Made by a program: the position numbers and the translations under genes. Below are positions 16,491 to 25,744 of a stretch of 64,000 nucleotides of DNA, piece after piece; position 1 is the first letter of the stretch, and every line of letters begins with the position of its first letter. Location of the stretch: assembly GCF_018215265.2 (NCBI RefSeq), contig NZ_CP136562.1, positions 3,348,001-3,412,000 on the forward strand, given 5' to 3'. This DNA is from Paenarthrobacter sp. GOM3 (lineage in GTDB: Bacteria; Actinomycetota; Actinomycetes; Actinomycetales; Micrococcaceae). The notes beneath the pieces are model-generated. The model saw only the letters and a program-made list of their open reading frames with translations, ran no database searches and was not told the DNA's origin.

Positions 16491-16696
16491 CCCCTCCCCC
16501 TGGCCTGCTCGCGAATGAAAAGCCGGTCGTCATCGGTAAGAACCGTGCCGCCGTGGCTGTCCACGGCACTGTCTTCACCCGTCTGCTGCGTGATGATGGC
16601 AGTGACCGTCCGCGGAACGATCATGCTTCCGGGGTTGTCGATGAGCCATTGCTGGGTTTCCGGAGAAAGCTGATTCCAAAATTCTCTGATGTGCAT
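16487..16696 (-). CDS. Small uncharacterised protein, 69 aa
   Basis: Opens MHIREFWNQLSPETQQWLID, then PGSMIVPRTVTAII, an acidic middle and a basic tail. The composition is that of a folded soluble protein rather than a shadow frame. It is convergent with the PAP2 gene and shares four bases at the stop codons. The ribosome site is weak. No family recognised, and it could be spurious. Confidence 0.5.
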   Translation of the reverse strand: MHIREFWNQLSPETQQWLIDNPGSMIVPRTVTAIITQQTGEDSAVDSHGGTVLTDDDRLFIREQARGRG

Positions 16697-16923
16697 AGCA
16701 ATCAGCGCTGCCCTTCATTGGTGGGGTTTCTGGATTGCGCCATGAGCGCGGGAGAAGATACTCGGTAATTCGGGGCGTTATTACGCCTTAAGGCTACGCC
16801 GGGCCATGCCCATCCCGACCCGGCGGGCGCAAAGGTTTCTGATGATGACGTCGACGAAGTGGCCGACGTGGGTTACAGTTAGTCCAATCGATGGACAAAC
16901 AGTGGCACATCCTAGGAGCACCC

Positions 16924-18261
16924 ATGTCATCCACCCTCAGGCCCCGAGTCGACCTCGGCTCTGCCCGCACTACCGTCCCGGCTTCCCGCGATCTGGTTGT
17001 CGACCTCATCAGGGTCGCCTGCATGTTCGCCGTAGTGGCCGTCCACCTCCTCATGATGGGCATCAGCGTGGACGGGTCCGGCATTGGCGTCGAAAATCCG
17101 TTGACGTCCCTGAGCTGGTTCGCCCAAGGGACATGGTTCGGTCAAGTCATGCCGCTCTTCTTCGTGGTGGGCGGCTTCGCGTCGCTGACTTCCTGGCGGA
17201 GCCTGCAGCGCCGCGGCGGTGACGCCGGTGACTACCTCCGCAACCGGGTGCTGCGGCTGGTCCGCCCAACGGTTGCCTTGTACGCGTTCCTCGCCGTTGC
17301 GCTATGGAGTGCGACGGCGGCAGGCGTCCCGGGCGATCTGCTCACGGATATCGCTGTGGGCGCCGGAGTTCAATTGTGGTTCCTGGCCGCGTACCTGATC
17401 TGCCAGGCAATGGTGCCAACAATGGCCAAACTTCACGGCCGGGCACCGTATCGGACCGTCGCAGCGCTGGCTGCGGGCGCCGTCGTCGTCGATGTCTTTC
17501 GCCTGGGCTTGGAGCACAATCCCTGGGGCTTCGACTCTAACCCGATCGGGCTGCTCAACATGGTGTTCGTTTGGGGTCTGCTGCAACAACTTGGGTTCTT
17601 CTATGCGGACGGATTCTTTGACCGGTTCGCGCGCTGGAAGCTAGTTGTGGGTGCTGTGGCCTGTTACGTTGCGCTGGTTCCGCTGACCCACGGCGGCCCG
17701 TACCCGGTGGACATGCTGACCAACCAAAACCCTCCGATGTTCCCGCTGATCCTGGTGGGACTGGCTCATGTCCTGTTGGTCAAGGCCGTGTACCCCGTTT
17801 TGCAGCGGTGCGTGAGGGTCGGTTGGGTGCAGAAGACCATGTTTGTGGTCGGCAGCCGGGCCATGACGATCTACCTGTGGCATCTCCCGCTGATCATCGC
17901 GATGTTTGGAATCGCGCTGCTCCTCCGGCTGCCGTTCCCTGAGCCGGCTAGTGCCGAGTGGTGGCTGAGCCGTCCCCTGTTCTACGTGGCTGCATGGGTG
18001 CTGGTGCTCCTGGTGTCCACACCGCTGGTCCGGCTGGAGCTTGCCAGCACCGCGCTGACCCCTGGTGCCGCCCGGCCCGCGATGTGGCGCATCCTGACGG
18101 GGACCGTGCTGGCGATCATCCCGCCCTTCGTGGTGATGCGGATTGGACTGGATACAGCCAACGCAACGTGGGGCCTGGTGCTGCTGGTGGTTGCAGTGGC
18201 TCTTGTGACTGGCAAGGTCCCTGACCGGGCGTGGAAGACGCCTGCCTCTGTGGCTTCCTGA
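16924..18261 (+). CDS. Acyltransferase 3 family membrane protein
   Basis: A 445-residue protein with about ten membrane segments. The N-terminal acyltransferase-3 signature DLIRVACMFAVVAVH includes the likely catalytic His41, and later blocks PLFFVVGGFASLTSW, YLRNRVLRLVRPT and MTIYLWHLPLII fit the family. These enzymes transfer acyl groups to extracytoplasmic sugars or lipids. The ATG at 16924 is preceded by AGGAG at spacing five; an upstream in-frame ATG at 16891 has no such site. Its acceptor is unknown. It could modify the surface glycan made further along, but that is speculation. Confidence 0.88.
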   Translation: MSSTLRPRVDLGSARTTVPASRDLVVDLIRVACMFAVVAVHLLMMGISVDGSGIGVENPLTSLSWFAQGTWFGQVMPLFFVVGGFASLTSWRSLQRRGGDAGDYLRNRVLRLVRPTVALYAFLAVALWSATAAGVPGDLLTDIAVGAGVQLWFLAAYLICQAMVPTMAKLHGRAPYRTVAALAAGAVVVDVFRLGLEHNPWGFDSNPIGLLNMVFVWGLLQQLGFFYADGFFDRFARWKLVVGAVACYVALVPLTHGGPYPVDMLTNQNPPMFPLILVGLAHVLLVKAVYPVLQRCVRVGWVQKTMFVVGSRAMTIYLWHLPLIIAMFGIALLLRLPFPEPASAEWWLSRPLFYVAAWVLVLLVSTPLVRLELASTALTPGAARPAMWRILTGTVLAIIPPFVVMRIGLDTANATWGLVLLVVAVALVTGKVPDRAWKTPASVAS

Positions 18262-18277
18262 CCTTCTTTGGACGCCA

Positions 18278-18319
18278 AACGGCCGCAGAGCAACCTTGCG
18301 AGGTTGTTCTGCGGCCGTT
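18278..18319. terminator. Strong bidirectional terminator
   Basis: AACGGCCGCAGAGCAACC (18278-18295) pairs with GGTTGTTCTGCGGCCGTT (18302-18319) with a single mismatch, and T-rich sequence follows. It lies between the convergent acyltransferase and subtilase genes. Confidence 0.85.
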
Positions 18320-18348
18320 GTTTGTTCAAACAAGGTCAGGACGAGTCC

Positions 18349-21174
18349 TTATGGCATGCGGTAAAGGAAGGCTGCCATGGCGTCGCGGTTGATGGGCTCA
18401 AGAGCCTTGTAGACGTAGTTGCCTTCGCCGATCTGCCAACCTGTCGAGATGCCGGTGACCTTCATCCAGACCATCTCTTTGTAGAACTGCTGGTTGGGGT
18501 CAAGGTCGCTGAAGGGCGCAGTCGTGGGAGCTTCGTAATCCGGCTTGTTGACCAAGCGGTAGAGGAAAGCCGCCATCGCGTCGCGGTTGATCGGGGTCAG
18601 CGGCCGGTAAGTCCGTGATCCGTCCGATTCGGTCCAACCGGACGAGATGCCGGTATCTGCCAGCCATGACATTTCCTTGTAGAACTGCTGGGTGGTCAAC
18701 ACGTCCTTGAACGGAGACTGAGCGGGCGGCGTGTAATCGGGAGATCCAGCCATCCGGTACAGGAACGCGGCCATCGCATCACGGTTGATGGGTGTTACCG
18801 GCCTGTAGGTGACCGACTGGTCTGCTTCGACCCAGCCCGTGGAGATCTTCCGGTCCGCAAGCCAAGACATTTCCTTGTAGAACTGCTGGGTGGTCAGGAC
18901 GTCCTTGAACGGCGAAACGGCCGGCGCAGTGAAGTCCGGGCCCTTGCTGCTGAAGTAGGCCTTCCACTCGGTTGTGGCGCCGTTAAGCAGCGCCCACCCT
19001 TTCTTGGCCTGTGCCGTTACCTTCACCTGGCCGCGGGCGGAGTGGGTTCCGGCGTCGACCGTTTTTCCGTCCACGAGGTAGTCGACTGACTCGGATTCAG
19101 GGATGGTGTACTTGTCATCTCCCATATAGGGAGCTTCGGTGAAGACGACTGCCGGCGGGGTCACGGCTTTGTCAGCAGCGACGACCGCTGATGTGGGCTT
19201 GCTGATCATTTGCAGCAACCAGTACGGCGTCTTTACGCCCGTTACTTCCACCGTCAGCGTGGCACCAACGTCCTCGCTGGTGACTGTGTATTCCGGCAGG
19301 CTGGAAACGTTATCGCCAGTGGTGCCCGCCTTATGGCGCGTCCATGTGTAGCGCAATTCCACGGGCGCTGGTTCCCAGTTTCCGGCATCGGCTGTGAGGG
19401 TGCTGCCTACGTATGCGGAACCGAGGATGACGGGAGTGGCACCCGTCAAGGTTCCTGGCCCAACCTGGGCGGTGGGCGCGGACGTGGCTGATACAGCCGG
19501 AACGTACTTCCTTGTCGCGGTGACTGTAACGGTCATTGCAGCCTGGTGGTCGTCGGCCACCAAGGTGTAGGTGGAATCGGTAGCACCGGGAACCGGCACA
19601 CCCCAACGGTTCCACTGGTAGGTCCACTCCGCAGCGTCCACGTTGGACCAGGTGCCGCGGTCAACGGTAAGGGTCTTTCCCACCGCGGCTTCACCCGCGA
19701 TGGTCGGCGTGCCGGCGACGATTGGCGCCGCGTCTGCCGCCACCTGCTTCACGGTGGCGTTGGCGTCCACCAGACCCGACCCGCAACCCGTGCAACCTGC
19801 TACTGGGCGGGCGTTGGCCTTCAGGCGTTGTTCCACGTCGGCCGGGGTGAGGGCGGGCAGAGTGGCTACCATCATCGCTGCGATAGCTGCGACATGTGGG
19901 GCCGCCATGGAGGTTCCGGACTTGAGGTAGTAATCCTCTGTGGTGGCAGTATCAACACCTTGGTTTAGCGTGGACACGATGCCGTTGAGCGCGTCTTTCG
20001 TCATGTCTCCACCAGGGGCCATGACATCCACGTTCGCGCCAAAGTTGGAGTAGTAAGCCTTTTCTGCGGTGCGGGTGCTTGCTCCCACTGTGATGACGTT
20101 GCTGCAGTTGGCCGGGCTGACCAGTGAAGCGTCAACGTTCTCGTTGCCAGCGGCAACTACGACGGCTGCACCCTGGCTCCGGGCGAAGTCCAGAGCATTC
20201 TGGTAGGTGGCTGAGCAGGTTGCGCGGCCACCAATGCTGAGGTTGATCACGCGGGCGGGGTTGGCGTTGGCTGGGACGTTGGGCACTGTGCCGCCGGCTG
20301 CCCACCTAATGCCGTCCGCGATGTCCGAGGTGTATCCGCCGCATGTTCCAATGGCTCGGATGGGGACGATCCTGGCCTTTGGCGCAACGCCGGCAACACC
20401 CTTGTTATTGCCCGCCACTGCCGCGATGATGCCGGCAACGTGGGTGCCGTGCCAGGACGACCGGGCACCGGCGCGTCCGGCTGCACACTGGTTGTCGGAG
20501 GTGGCGTCACCTTCGTCGCGGGGGTTGGAGTCGCGGCCGTCGCCGTCACGGGCAGTCATCGCACCCGAGATCATGTCGTACCCGGGGAGGACGTTTGCGT
20601 TCAGGTCGCTGTGGTCGAGGATACCGGTGTCGATGACGGCCACGGTGCTTCCCTCACCTTGGCTGACGTCCCAGGCCCCCAATGCATTGATGCCACCCGT
20701 TCCAGTGCCAAGGCCCCATTGGAGGTTGTAGTAGGTGTCGTTGGGTGCCGTGGCCAGGGTCTGCATGATGGTGTCGGGTTCGGCGTACTCCACGGCCGGA
20801 TCTGCAGCCAATGTGGCCACCAGCTCGCTTGCCTCCTGCGGTGCGAGCTTGCGGTCCGTTTTGACCACTTCCTCGCCGCTGGAAGTTGTCCGCAGGCTTT
20901 CTACCGGAAGGCCAACGGCGTCTGCCGCTGCCTTGAAGGACTTCTCGGGATCGATCGACTGGATCCCGGCCGTCTCCTTGAACTTCACAATGAACTGGTC
21001 TGTCGGAGTTGCCGGGAGGTTCGATGTCGCCGGCAAAGGCGCCGCACTGGGAAGCGGCGGCGTAGGCGTGTCAACAGCCGCGGCAGGGAGTGCAGGCAGC
21101 GCTGCTCCCACCATGGCAACGACGCTTAGAAGGATTAAACGAGAACTAACCACGGCTTTCCGTTGGTTACGCAT
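18349..21174 (-). CDS. Secreted subtilisin-like (S8) protease with three SLH-like repeats (twin 1)
   Basis: A 941-residue exported protease. Order: signal peptide 1-33; I9 propeptide about 58-140; S8 catalytic domain about 148-470 with Asp182 (VAVIDTG), His242 (WHGTHVAG), oxyanion Asn344 (AAGNEN) and Ser422 (SGTSMAAPH). Two Ig-like modules built on TYQWN/YTWTR cores follow (about 485-665), then a beta module (to about 745) and three SLH-like repeats (748-813, 814-879, 880-941). Each repeat has FKDV or FSDL, QQFYKEM.W, IS.GW and INRDAMAAFLYR. The repeats probably hold the enzyme on the wall. It shares architecture, close sequence and a conserved leader with the next gene, so the pair is a tandem duplication. 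Confidence 0.93.
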   Translation of the reverse strand: MRNQRKAVVSSRLILLSVVAMVGAALPALPAAAVDTPTPPLPSAAPLPATSNLPATPTDQFIVKFKETAGIQSIDPEKSFKAAADAVGLPVESLRTTSSGEEVVKTDRKLAPQEASELVATLAADPAVEYAEPDTIMQTLATAPNDTYYNLQWGLGTGTGGINALGAWDVSQGEGSTVAVIDTGILDHSDLNANVLPGYDMISGAMTARDGDGRDSNPRDEGDATSDNQCAAGRAGARSSWHGTHVAGIIAAVAGNNKGVAGVAPKARIVPIRAIGTCGGYTSDIADGIRWAAGGTVPNVPANANPARVINLSIGGRATCSATYQNALDFARSQGAAVVVAAGNENVDASLVSPANCSNVITVGASTRTAEKAYYSNFGANVDVMAPGGDMTKDALNGIVSTLNQGVDTATTEDYYLKSGTSMAAPHVAAIAAMMVATLPALTPADVEQRLKANARPVAGCTGCGSGLVDANATVKQVAADAAPIVAGTPTIAGEAAVGKTLTVDRGTWSNVDAAEWTYQWNRWGVPVPGATDSTYTLVADDHQAAMTVTVTATRKYVPAVSATSAPTAQVGPGTLTGATPVILGSAYVGSTLTADAGNWEPAPVELRYTWTRHKAGTTGDNVSSLPEYTVTSEDVGATLTVEVTGVKTPYWLLQMISKPTSAVVAADKAVTPPAVVFTEAPYMGDDKYTIPESESVDYLVDGKTVDAGTHSARGQVKVTAQAKKGWALLNGATTEWKAYFSSKGPDFTAPAVSPFKDVLTTQQFYKEMSWLADRKISTGWVEADQSVTYRPVTPINRDAMAAFLYRMAGSPDYTPPAQSPFKDVLTTQQFYKEMSWLADTGISSGWTESDGSRTYRPLTPINRDAMAAFLYRLVNKPDYEAPTTAPFSDLDPNQQFYKEMVWMKVTGISTGWQIGEGNYVYKALEPINRDAMAAFLYRMP

Positions 21175-21197
21175 ATACAGTCGCCCTTTTGCTCAAG

Positions 21198-21278
21198 ACG
21201 CCCCCCAAAGAGCGCTGAAAAATGGCCGCGAGCGCAGCCAGAAATGAGTTTAGCCAAGTAGTGGAGATTCCTGCGAAT
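21198..21278 (-). promoter_or_regulatory. Conserved leader/promoter of subtilase twin 1
   Basis: Reading minus: ATTCGCAGGAA, 12 bases, GGCTAAACTC, 30 bases, then GCGCTCTTTGGGGGGCGT ending 23 bases before the start. The same three blocks with the same spacing (to one base) precede twin 2, although the bases between them differ. TAAACT could be a -10; no canonical -35 is seen. Confidence 0.6.
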
Positions 21279-21315
21279 CCCCTGTGAGTCGCGGCTTCCA
21301 GCCCACGAACGACAA

Positions 21316-21347
21316 GGGCCGGCTGCAGAAAAGACTGCAACCGGCCC
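21316..21347 (-). terminator. Terminator of subtilase twin 2
   Basis: GGGCCGGCTGCAG (21316-21328) pairs with CTGCAACCGGCCC (21335-21347) with one mismatch and a six-base loop. It sits 22 bases after the twin 2 stop codon, so each twin is probably transcribed on its own. Confidence 0.75.
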
Positions 21348-21369
21348 CGGTTGATATTCGTGATCCGTC

Positions 21370-24192
21370 TTATGGCATGCGGTAGAGGAAGGCTGCCATG
21401 GCATCACGGTTGATAGGTGCGAGCGGGCGGTACGTGTACTGTCCGTCAGCTTCCAGCCAACCCTTGGAGATGCCCTGCTCGTACATCCAAGCCATCTCCT
21501 TGTAGAACTGCTGCTCCCTTGGCACATCCCAGAAGGGCAACCAGTTGGGCGGCTCGTAGTCTGGTTTGTTGGCCAGACGGTAGAGGAATGCCGCCATCGC
21601 GTCGCGGTTGATGGGAAGGAGCGGCCTGTAGGTCTTCGATCCGTCAGACTCCACCCATCCAGAGGAGATGCCCGACTCAGCCAACCACGCCATTTCCTTA
21701 TAGAACTGTTGAGTGGTCAGCACGTCCTTGAACGGTGACTTCGCAGGAGGTGTGTAAGCGGGCGAGCCAGCCATGCGGTAAAGGAATGCAGCCATCGCAT
21801 CACGGTTGATCGGTGTCAACGGCCGGTAGGTGACGGATCTGTCGGCTTCCACCCAACCGGTAGAGATCTTACGGTCAGCCAACCACGCCATTTCCTTATA
21901 GAACTGCTGCTTGGTCAGCACGTCTTTGAACGGTGACACAGCGGGTGGCACGTATGCGGGCCCCTTGAAGCTGAAGAAAGCGACCCATTCAGCGGTAGCC
22001 CCCTTGGCCAGGGCGTAGCCGTCCTTTATCTTGGCCGTGACTTTGACATTTCCCCGAGCAGGATAAGTCCCGGCCGGGACTGTTGCCCCTGCCACCTGAT
22101 ACTCGACACCCGTTGACTGCGGGATAGTGAACTTGTCCTCAGCTACGTATGGGGCCTCTGCGAAGCCGACCGCTGAAGGAGTGACTGCTTTGTCAGCAGT
22201 GACCACCACCCGAGTGGCGCCGCTGGTCCTAGGCACGGTTGTGTAGCCCTGTTTTGTCCCGGTCACCCGCACCGTAAGGGTTATGCCGGCGTCCGCATCC
22301 ACCAAGGTGTAACTGCTGCTGAAGGCGCCCGGGATGCTGGTACCGGCCCGGTACCACTGATACGAGAGTTCGACAGGTTCGGGTCCCCAGGCGCCGGGGT
22401 CTGTTGCCAGAACATTGCCAACATAGGGCGATCCACTAATGCTTGGGATGTTTGTGGTCAACAACCCGGGCTTCACTGCGGCAGTGGGAGCGGAGGTACC
22501 AGTGACCGTAGGAGTGAAGTCCTTCTTCGCTGTCACAGTGAAGGTCAAAGCCGAGCCCAGGTCCTCGGGCACCACAGTGTAGGAATAATCCGTTGCACCT
22601 GGAATGGGAACCCCGTTCCGGTTCCACTGATGCGTCCATCTCGTGAGCTCGTTGAACGTCCAATTCCCTATGTCGGTGGTCAAGGTCGTCCCAACCAACG
22701 GCTCACCCTTAATCACCGGGGTGCCACCTATGATGGGCGCCGCTTCCAGTTCCACGTCCCGGAGGGCGCCAGTTGCATTAATCAACCCAGCCCCACACCC
22801 GCTGCACGTGGGCGCTTTGGTGGTCGCTTTGAGCTTCGCTTCCACATCAGAGGGTTTCAGGGCCGGCAAGACGGACAACATCATTGCTGCCACGCCCGCT
22901 ACGTGGGGCGCTGCCATTGACGTTCCAGCCTTGAGGTAGTAGTCCTCGGTTGTGGCGCGATCAGTTCCGTTATTGAGTGTCGAGACGATCCCGTCCATGA
23001 CATCAACGCTCATGTCACCGCCGGGTGCCATGACATCAATAGCCGCGCCGAAGTTGGAGTAATACGCCTTGCTTTCATTCTTGGTGGTTGCGCCCACGGT
23101 GATGACATCGCGGCAGTTCCCTGGGCTTACCAACGAGGCATCGATGTTTTCATTTCCAGCGGATACCACCACGACGGCTCCCTTGCCATGAGCGACATCG
23201 ATGGCATTTTGGAATGCTGCCGGGCATGTACCCCTGGCCCCGAGGCTGACGTTGATAACCCGGGCGGGGTTGGCGTTCACCGGAACACCCGGCACGGCGG
23301 CTCCTGCAGCCCAGGCAATTCCGTCAACTATGTCAGAGAGGTAACCTCCGCACGTGCCTGTGACACGCACCGGCACTACTTTAGCTTTGGGCGCTACACC
23401 TGAGATGCCCTTGCCGTTGTTTCCAACGGCGGCGATTATTCCTGCAACGTGTGTTCCGTGCCAAGATGACCGCTCGGCAGGCTCTCCCGCGGCACACTGC
23501 CCGGCGGTGGTGGCGTCGCCTTCATCGTGCGCGTTTGCATCCCGGCCGTTCCCATCCCGGGAAACCGCCGGATCGTTGATCATGTCGTAGCCAGGAAGGA
23601 CGTTTGCGTTGAGGTCCGAGTGGCTGAGGATTCCGCTGTCAATAACAGCCACAACGCTGCCTTCGCCTTGGTTGATGTCCCAAGCGATGGGACTACGAAT
23701 GCCACCAGCGAAATTATCACCGGTTCCCCACTGGTATTGGAAAAGGGGATCATTCGGCGTGAAATCATGGAGCCGCATGATCACGTCTGGCTCTGCGTAC
23801 TCAACATTGGGGTCCGCAGCGAGAGCTGCAACCAACGCCGTCGCTTCGTTGGCCTCCAGCTTCCTGTCCGTCTTGACCACTTCTTCTCCCGAAGCTGTAG
23901 CCCGCACTCCCGCAACAGGGACCCCGACGGCGCTAGCGGCTTTGCCATAGGAGGACTGGCGGTCAGTGGACTGGATCCCCGCACGTTCTTTGAACTTCAC
24001 AATGAACTGGTCAGTGGGCCGCGCAACTGCCGCATCGACGGCGGGCAGCGGCCCCGGAGCTGCACCCGGTTTCGGCGGTGCCGAAACGTCATCGGCTGAG
24101 GCCGGAAGTGCTGGCAGGCCAGCGCCGACGAGTGCGATAACGCCCATGAGGATTATTCGAGAGCGCACGCTGGCTCTCCGTCGGTTCTGCAT
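21370..24192 (-). CDS. Secreted subtilisin-like (S8) protease with three SLH-like repeats (twin 2)
   Basis: A 940-residue paralogue of the adjacent protease with the same order of parts: signal peptide 1-33, I9 propeptide about 60-142, S8 domain with Asp185, His245, Asn347 and Ser425, two Ig-like modules, one beta module and three SLH-like repeats over the last 195 residues or so. Catalytic blocks VAVIDSG, WHGTHVAG and AGTSMAAPH are intact, so both twins should be active. The third repeat here (FWDVPREQQFYKEMAWMYEQG) differs most from its counterpart, suggesting that repeats have diverged separately since duplication. Substrates are unknown. Confidence 0.93.
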   Translation of the reverse strand: MQNRRRASVRSRIILMGVIALVGAGLPALPASADDVSAPPKPGAAPGPLPAVDAAVARPTDQFIVKFKERAGIQSTDRQSSYGKAASAVGVPVAGVRATASGEEVVKTDRKLEANEATALVAALAADPNVEYAEPDVIMRLHDFTPNDPLFQYQWGTGDNFAGGIRSPIAWDINQGEGSVVAVIDSGILSHSDLNANVLPGYDMINDPAVSRDGNGRDANAHDEGDATTAGQCAAGEPAERSSWHGTHVAGIIAAVGNNGKGISGVAPKAKVVPVRVTGTCGGYLSDIVDGIAWAAGAAVPGVPVNANPARVINVSLGARGTCPAAFQNAIDVAHGKGAVVVVSAGNENIDASLVSPGNCRDVITVGATTKNESKAYYSNFGAAIDVMAPGGDMSVDVMDGIVSTLNNGTDRATTEDYYLKAGTSMAAPHVAGVAAMMLSVLPALKPSDVEAKLKATTKAPTCSGCGAGLINATGALRDVELEAAPIIGGTPVIKGEPLVGTTLTTDIGNWTFNELTRWTHQWNRNGVPIPGATDYSYTVVPEDLGSALTFTVTAKKDFTPTVTGTSAPTAAVKPGLLTTNIPSISGSPYVGNVLATDPGAWGPEPVELSYQWYRAGTSIPGAFSSSYTLVDADAGITLTVRVTGTKQGYTTVPRTSGATRVVVTADKAVTPSAVGFAEAPYVAEDKFTIPQSTGVEYQVAGATVPAGTYPARGNVKVTAKIKDGYALAKGATAEWVAFFSFKGPAYVPPAVSPFKDVLTKQQFYKEMAWLADRKISTGWVEADRSVTYRPLTPINRDAMAAFLYRMAGSPAYTPPAKSPFKDVLTTQQFYKEMAWLAESGISSGWVESDGSKTYRPLLPINRDAMAAFLYRLANKPDYEPPNWLPFWDVPREQQFYKEMAWMYEQGISKGWLEADGQYTYRPLAPINRDAMAAFLYRMP

Positions 24193-24212
24193 AGACAGCG
24201 CTCTCTGTTAGT

Positions 24213-24292
24213 ACGCCCCCCAAAGAGCGCGAAAATGTGACCGTAACCACGGCAAGCACGAGTTTAGCCAGAGTTTGGAATTTCCTGCGAAT
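24213..24292 (-). promoter_or_regulatory. Conserved leader/promoter of subtilase twin 2
   Basis: The three blocks of the twin 1 leader recur: ATTCGCAGGAA (24292-24282), GGCTAAACTC (24269-24260) and GCGCTCTTTGGGGGGCGT (24230-24213). Here GCGCTCT can also pair with AGAGCGC just before the start codon, a hairpin only weakly matched in twin 1. Confidence 0.6.
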
Positions 24293-24371
24293 TATCTGGC
24301 TTTCATTCCGGGATACGACTATGACGCAACCCCATGGGGTTTCAAGCCGGTGTCCGACCGAATGGACCGCG

Positions 24372-25589
24372 TCAGTAGTTCCTGCGGTGCTTCAACCTCG
24401 GAATCGCGACGGCGAACACCACCGCGGCTGCGAACCCCAATACCCCGGTGGCCCAGACGCCGGCGGACAGCGAGATCGCGGCCGTCAACCCGGACAGCAG
24501 CACCGGTCCCCCTGTTGCCCCCGAATCTGCGATGAACCGCCAAATGCCAAGAAAGTGGCTGCGGCCATTGTCCGGGGAGAAGTCGGCACCCAACGTCATG
24601 ATCAGTCCCGAACTGATGCCGTTGCCGAACCCAATCAGCAGGGCAGCCAGCAGCAAGGAAACGAATCCGCCCGTGAAGGGGATCAATATCAGGGCTACAC
24701 CCATGATCAGCGTGGAGGGGACAGCCACCCACTGCCTGCCCTTCCTGTCCATGAGCTTCCCGGCCGGGTAGAACACCAGCATGTCGATAGCCCCGGAGAG
24801 GCCGAATAGCAGCGACGCGTGCGTGGCATCGAGCCCCAGGTGATCTGCCCACAACGGGATAACCACTTGTCGTGATGCCCTCAACGCGCTCAGCAGGAGG
24901 ATCCCAAATCCGACAGTCAGGAACACGCCCGCGTGCGAAACCGCGACGCTCCGTAACGTCGACGCCGGAGGGCGGGGGCCGCCGTCGGACGTTTCAGGGG
25001 CGACCAGGTCCGGGATGGTGAGCGACAAGGCCGCGGCCGCCATCATGCCCGCGAAGCCCACCCAGTAGGCCCCGCTGATGCCGGCAAACTGCATCACCCC
25101 GGCGCCGACGAAAGGCCCAATGAAGATGCCAATTCTGGTCACGCCGCCCAGGGTGGAGAGGGCTCGTGCCCGGAAGATGACAGGCACAGCTTCGGTGAGG
25201 AACTTTTGCCGGGCGAGGTTGAAGACGCTCGCCGACATACCCACCAAGGTCATGGACACTGCCAACAACCACAGGCCGTTCTCCACCTGCGGCGCGAAGG
25301 CTGAAGCGCCCAGGGCAATAGCGCCCAAAGCACCGGCGCCAACGATGGACCAACGTTCGCCGAACTTCTCCGTGATGATCGACGCCGGGATGTTGAAAAG
25401 CCAGGAGCCTATACCGATGAGCGTCACTACCAACGCCGATACTGCAACGGAAGCGCCGAGGTCGCGCGCCGAGAGGGCGATGACCGGAAGGACCGCACCT
25501 TCTCCTATACAAAACAGAAGCGCGGGCCCGAAGGCCGGGAGTGCGATGCTGCGCAGGCTGAAAGCTTGGTTTGTCTGGGTCTCGGTCAT
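24372..25589 (-). CDS. MFS transporter
   Basis: A 405-residue major facilitator protein with about 12 membrane segments. Recognisable parts are FGPALLFCIGEGAVLPVIAL in segment 1, the loop block IITEKFGERWSIVGAG, and FYPAGKLMDRKGRQWVAVPS between segments 8 and 9. Start candidates are ATG 25589 (MTETQTNQ) and 25598 (MKGMTETQ); the first has AGGATGAAAGGG upstream and was chosen. Its 3' end lies 180 bases from subtilase twin 2, with no clear terminator between. Similar proteins are drug or metabolite exporters. No regulator adjoins it and its substrate is unknown. Confidence 0.82.
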   Translation of the reverse strand: MTETQTNQAFSLRSIALPAFGPALLFCIGEGAVLPVIALSARDLGASVAVSALVVTLIGIGSWLFNIPASIITEKFGERWSIVGAGALGAIALGASAFAPQVENGLWLLAVSMTLVGMSASVFNLARQKFLTEAVPVIFRARALSTLGGVTRIGIFIGPFVGAGVMQFAGISGAYWVGFAGMMAAAALSLTIPDLVAPETSDGGPRPPASTLRSVAVSHAGVFLTVGFGILLLSALRASRQVVIPLWADHLGLDATHASLLFGLSGAIDMLVFYPAGKLMDRKGRQWVAVPSTLIMGVALILIPFTGGFVSLLLAALLIGFGNGISSGLIMTLGADFSPDNGRSHFLGIWRFIADSGATGGPVLLSGLTAAISLSAGVWATGVLGFAAAVVFAVAIPRLKHRRNY

Positions 25590-25683
25590 CCCTTTCATCC
25601 TAGGACTGCGGTAGCCGCAAGCAGGGTCAGCATGACGTTTCGCAATGCGCGCACCAATGCCATTGCACACTGACCGCCGCGCA

Positions 25684-25718
25684 GGTGTTGCGGTTCCGGG
25701 CTCCGGAACCGCAACACC
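25684..25718 (-). terminator. Long perfect hairpin after the chaplin-like gene
   Basis: GGTGTTGCGGTTCCGG (25684-25699) and CCGGAACCGCAACACC (25703-25718) make a 16-bp perfect stem with a three-base loop, 26 bases after the stop codon. No T run follows on the minus strand, so it may act as a pause or mRNA-stabilising hairpin instead. Confidence 0.65.
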
Positions 25719-25744
25719 CACATGCGAAGCGGGATCGTCCGAAA

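Noticed and set aside
24190..24230. GCGCTCT/AGAGCGC hairpin before subtilase twin 2 as a riboswitch
   Set aside because: The pairing is not kept in twin 1, and no known riboswitch core was recognised.
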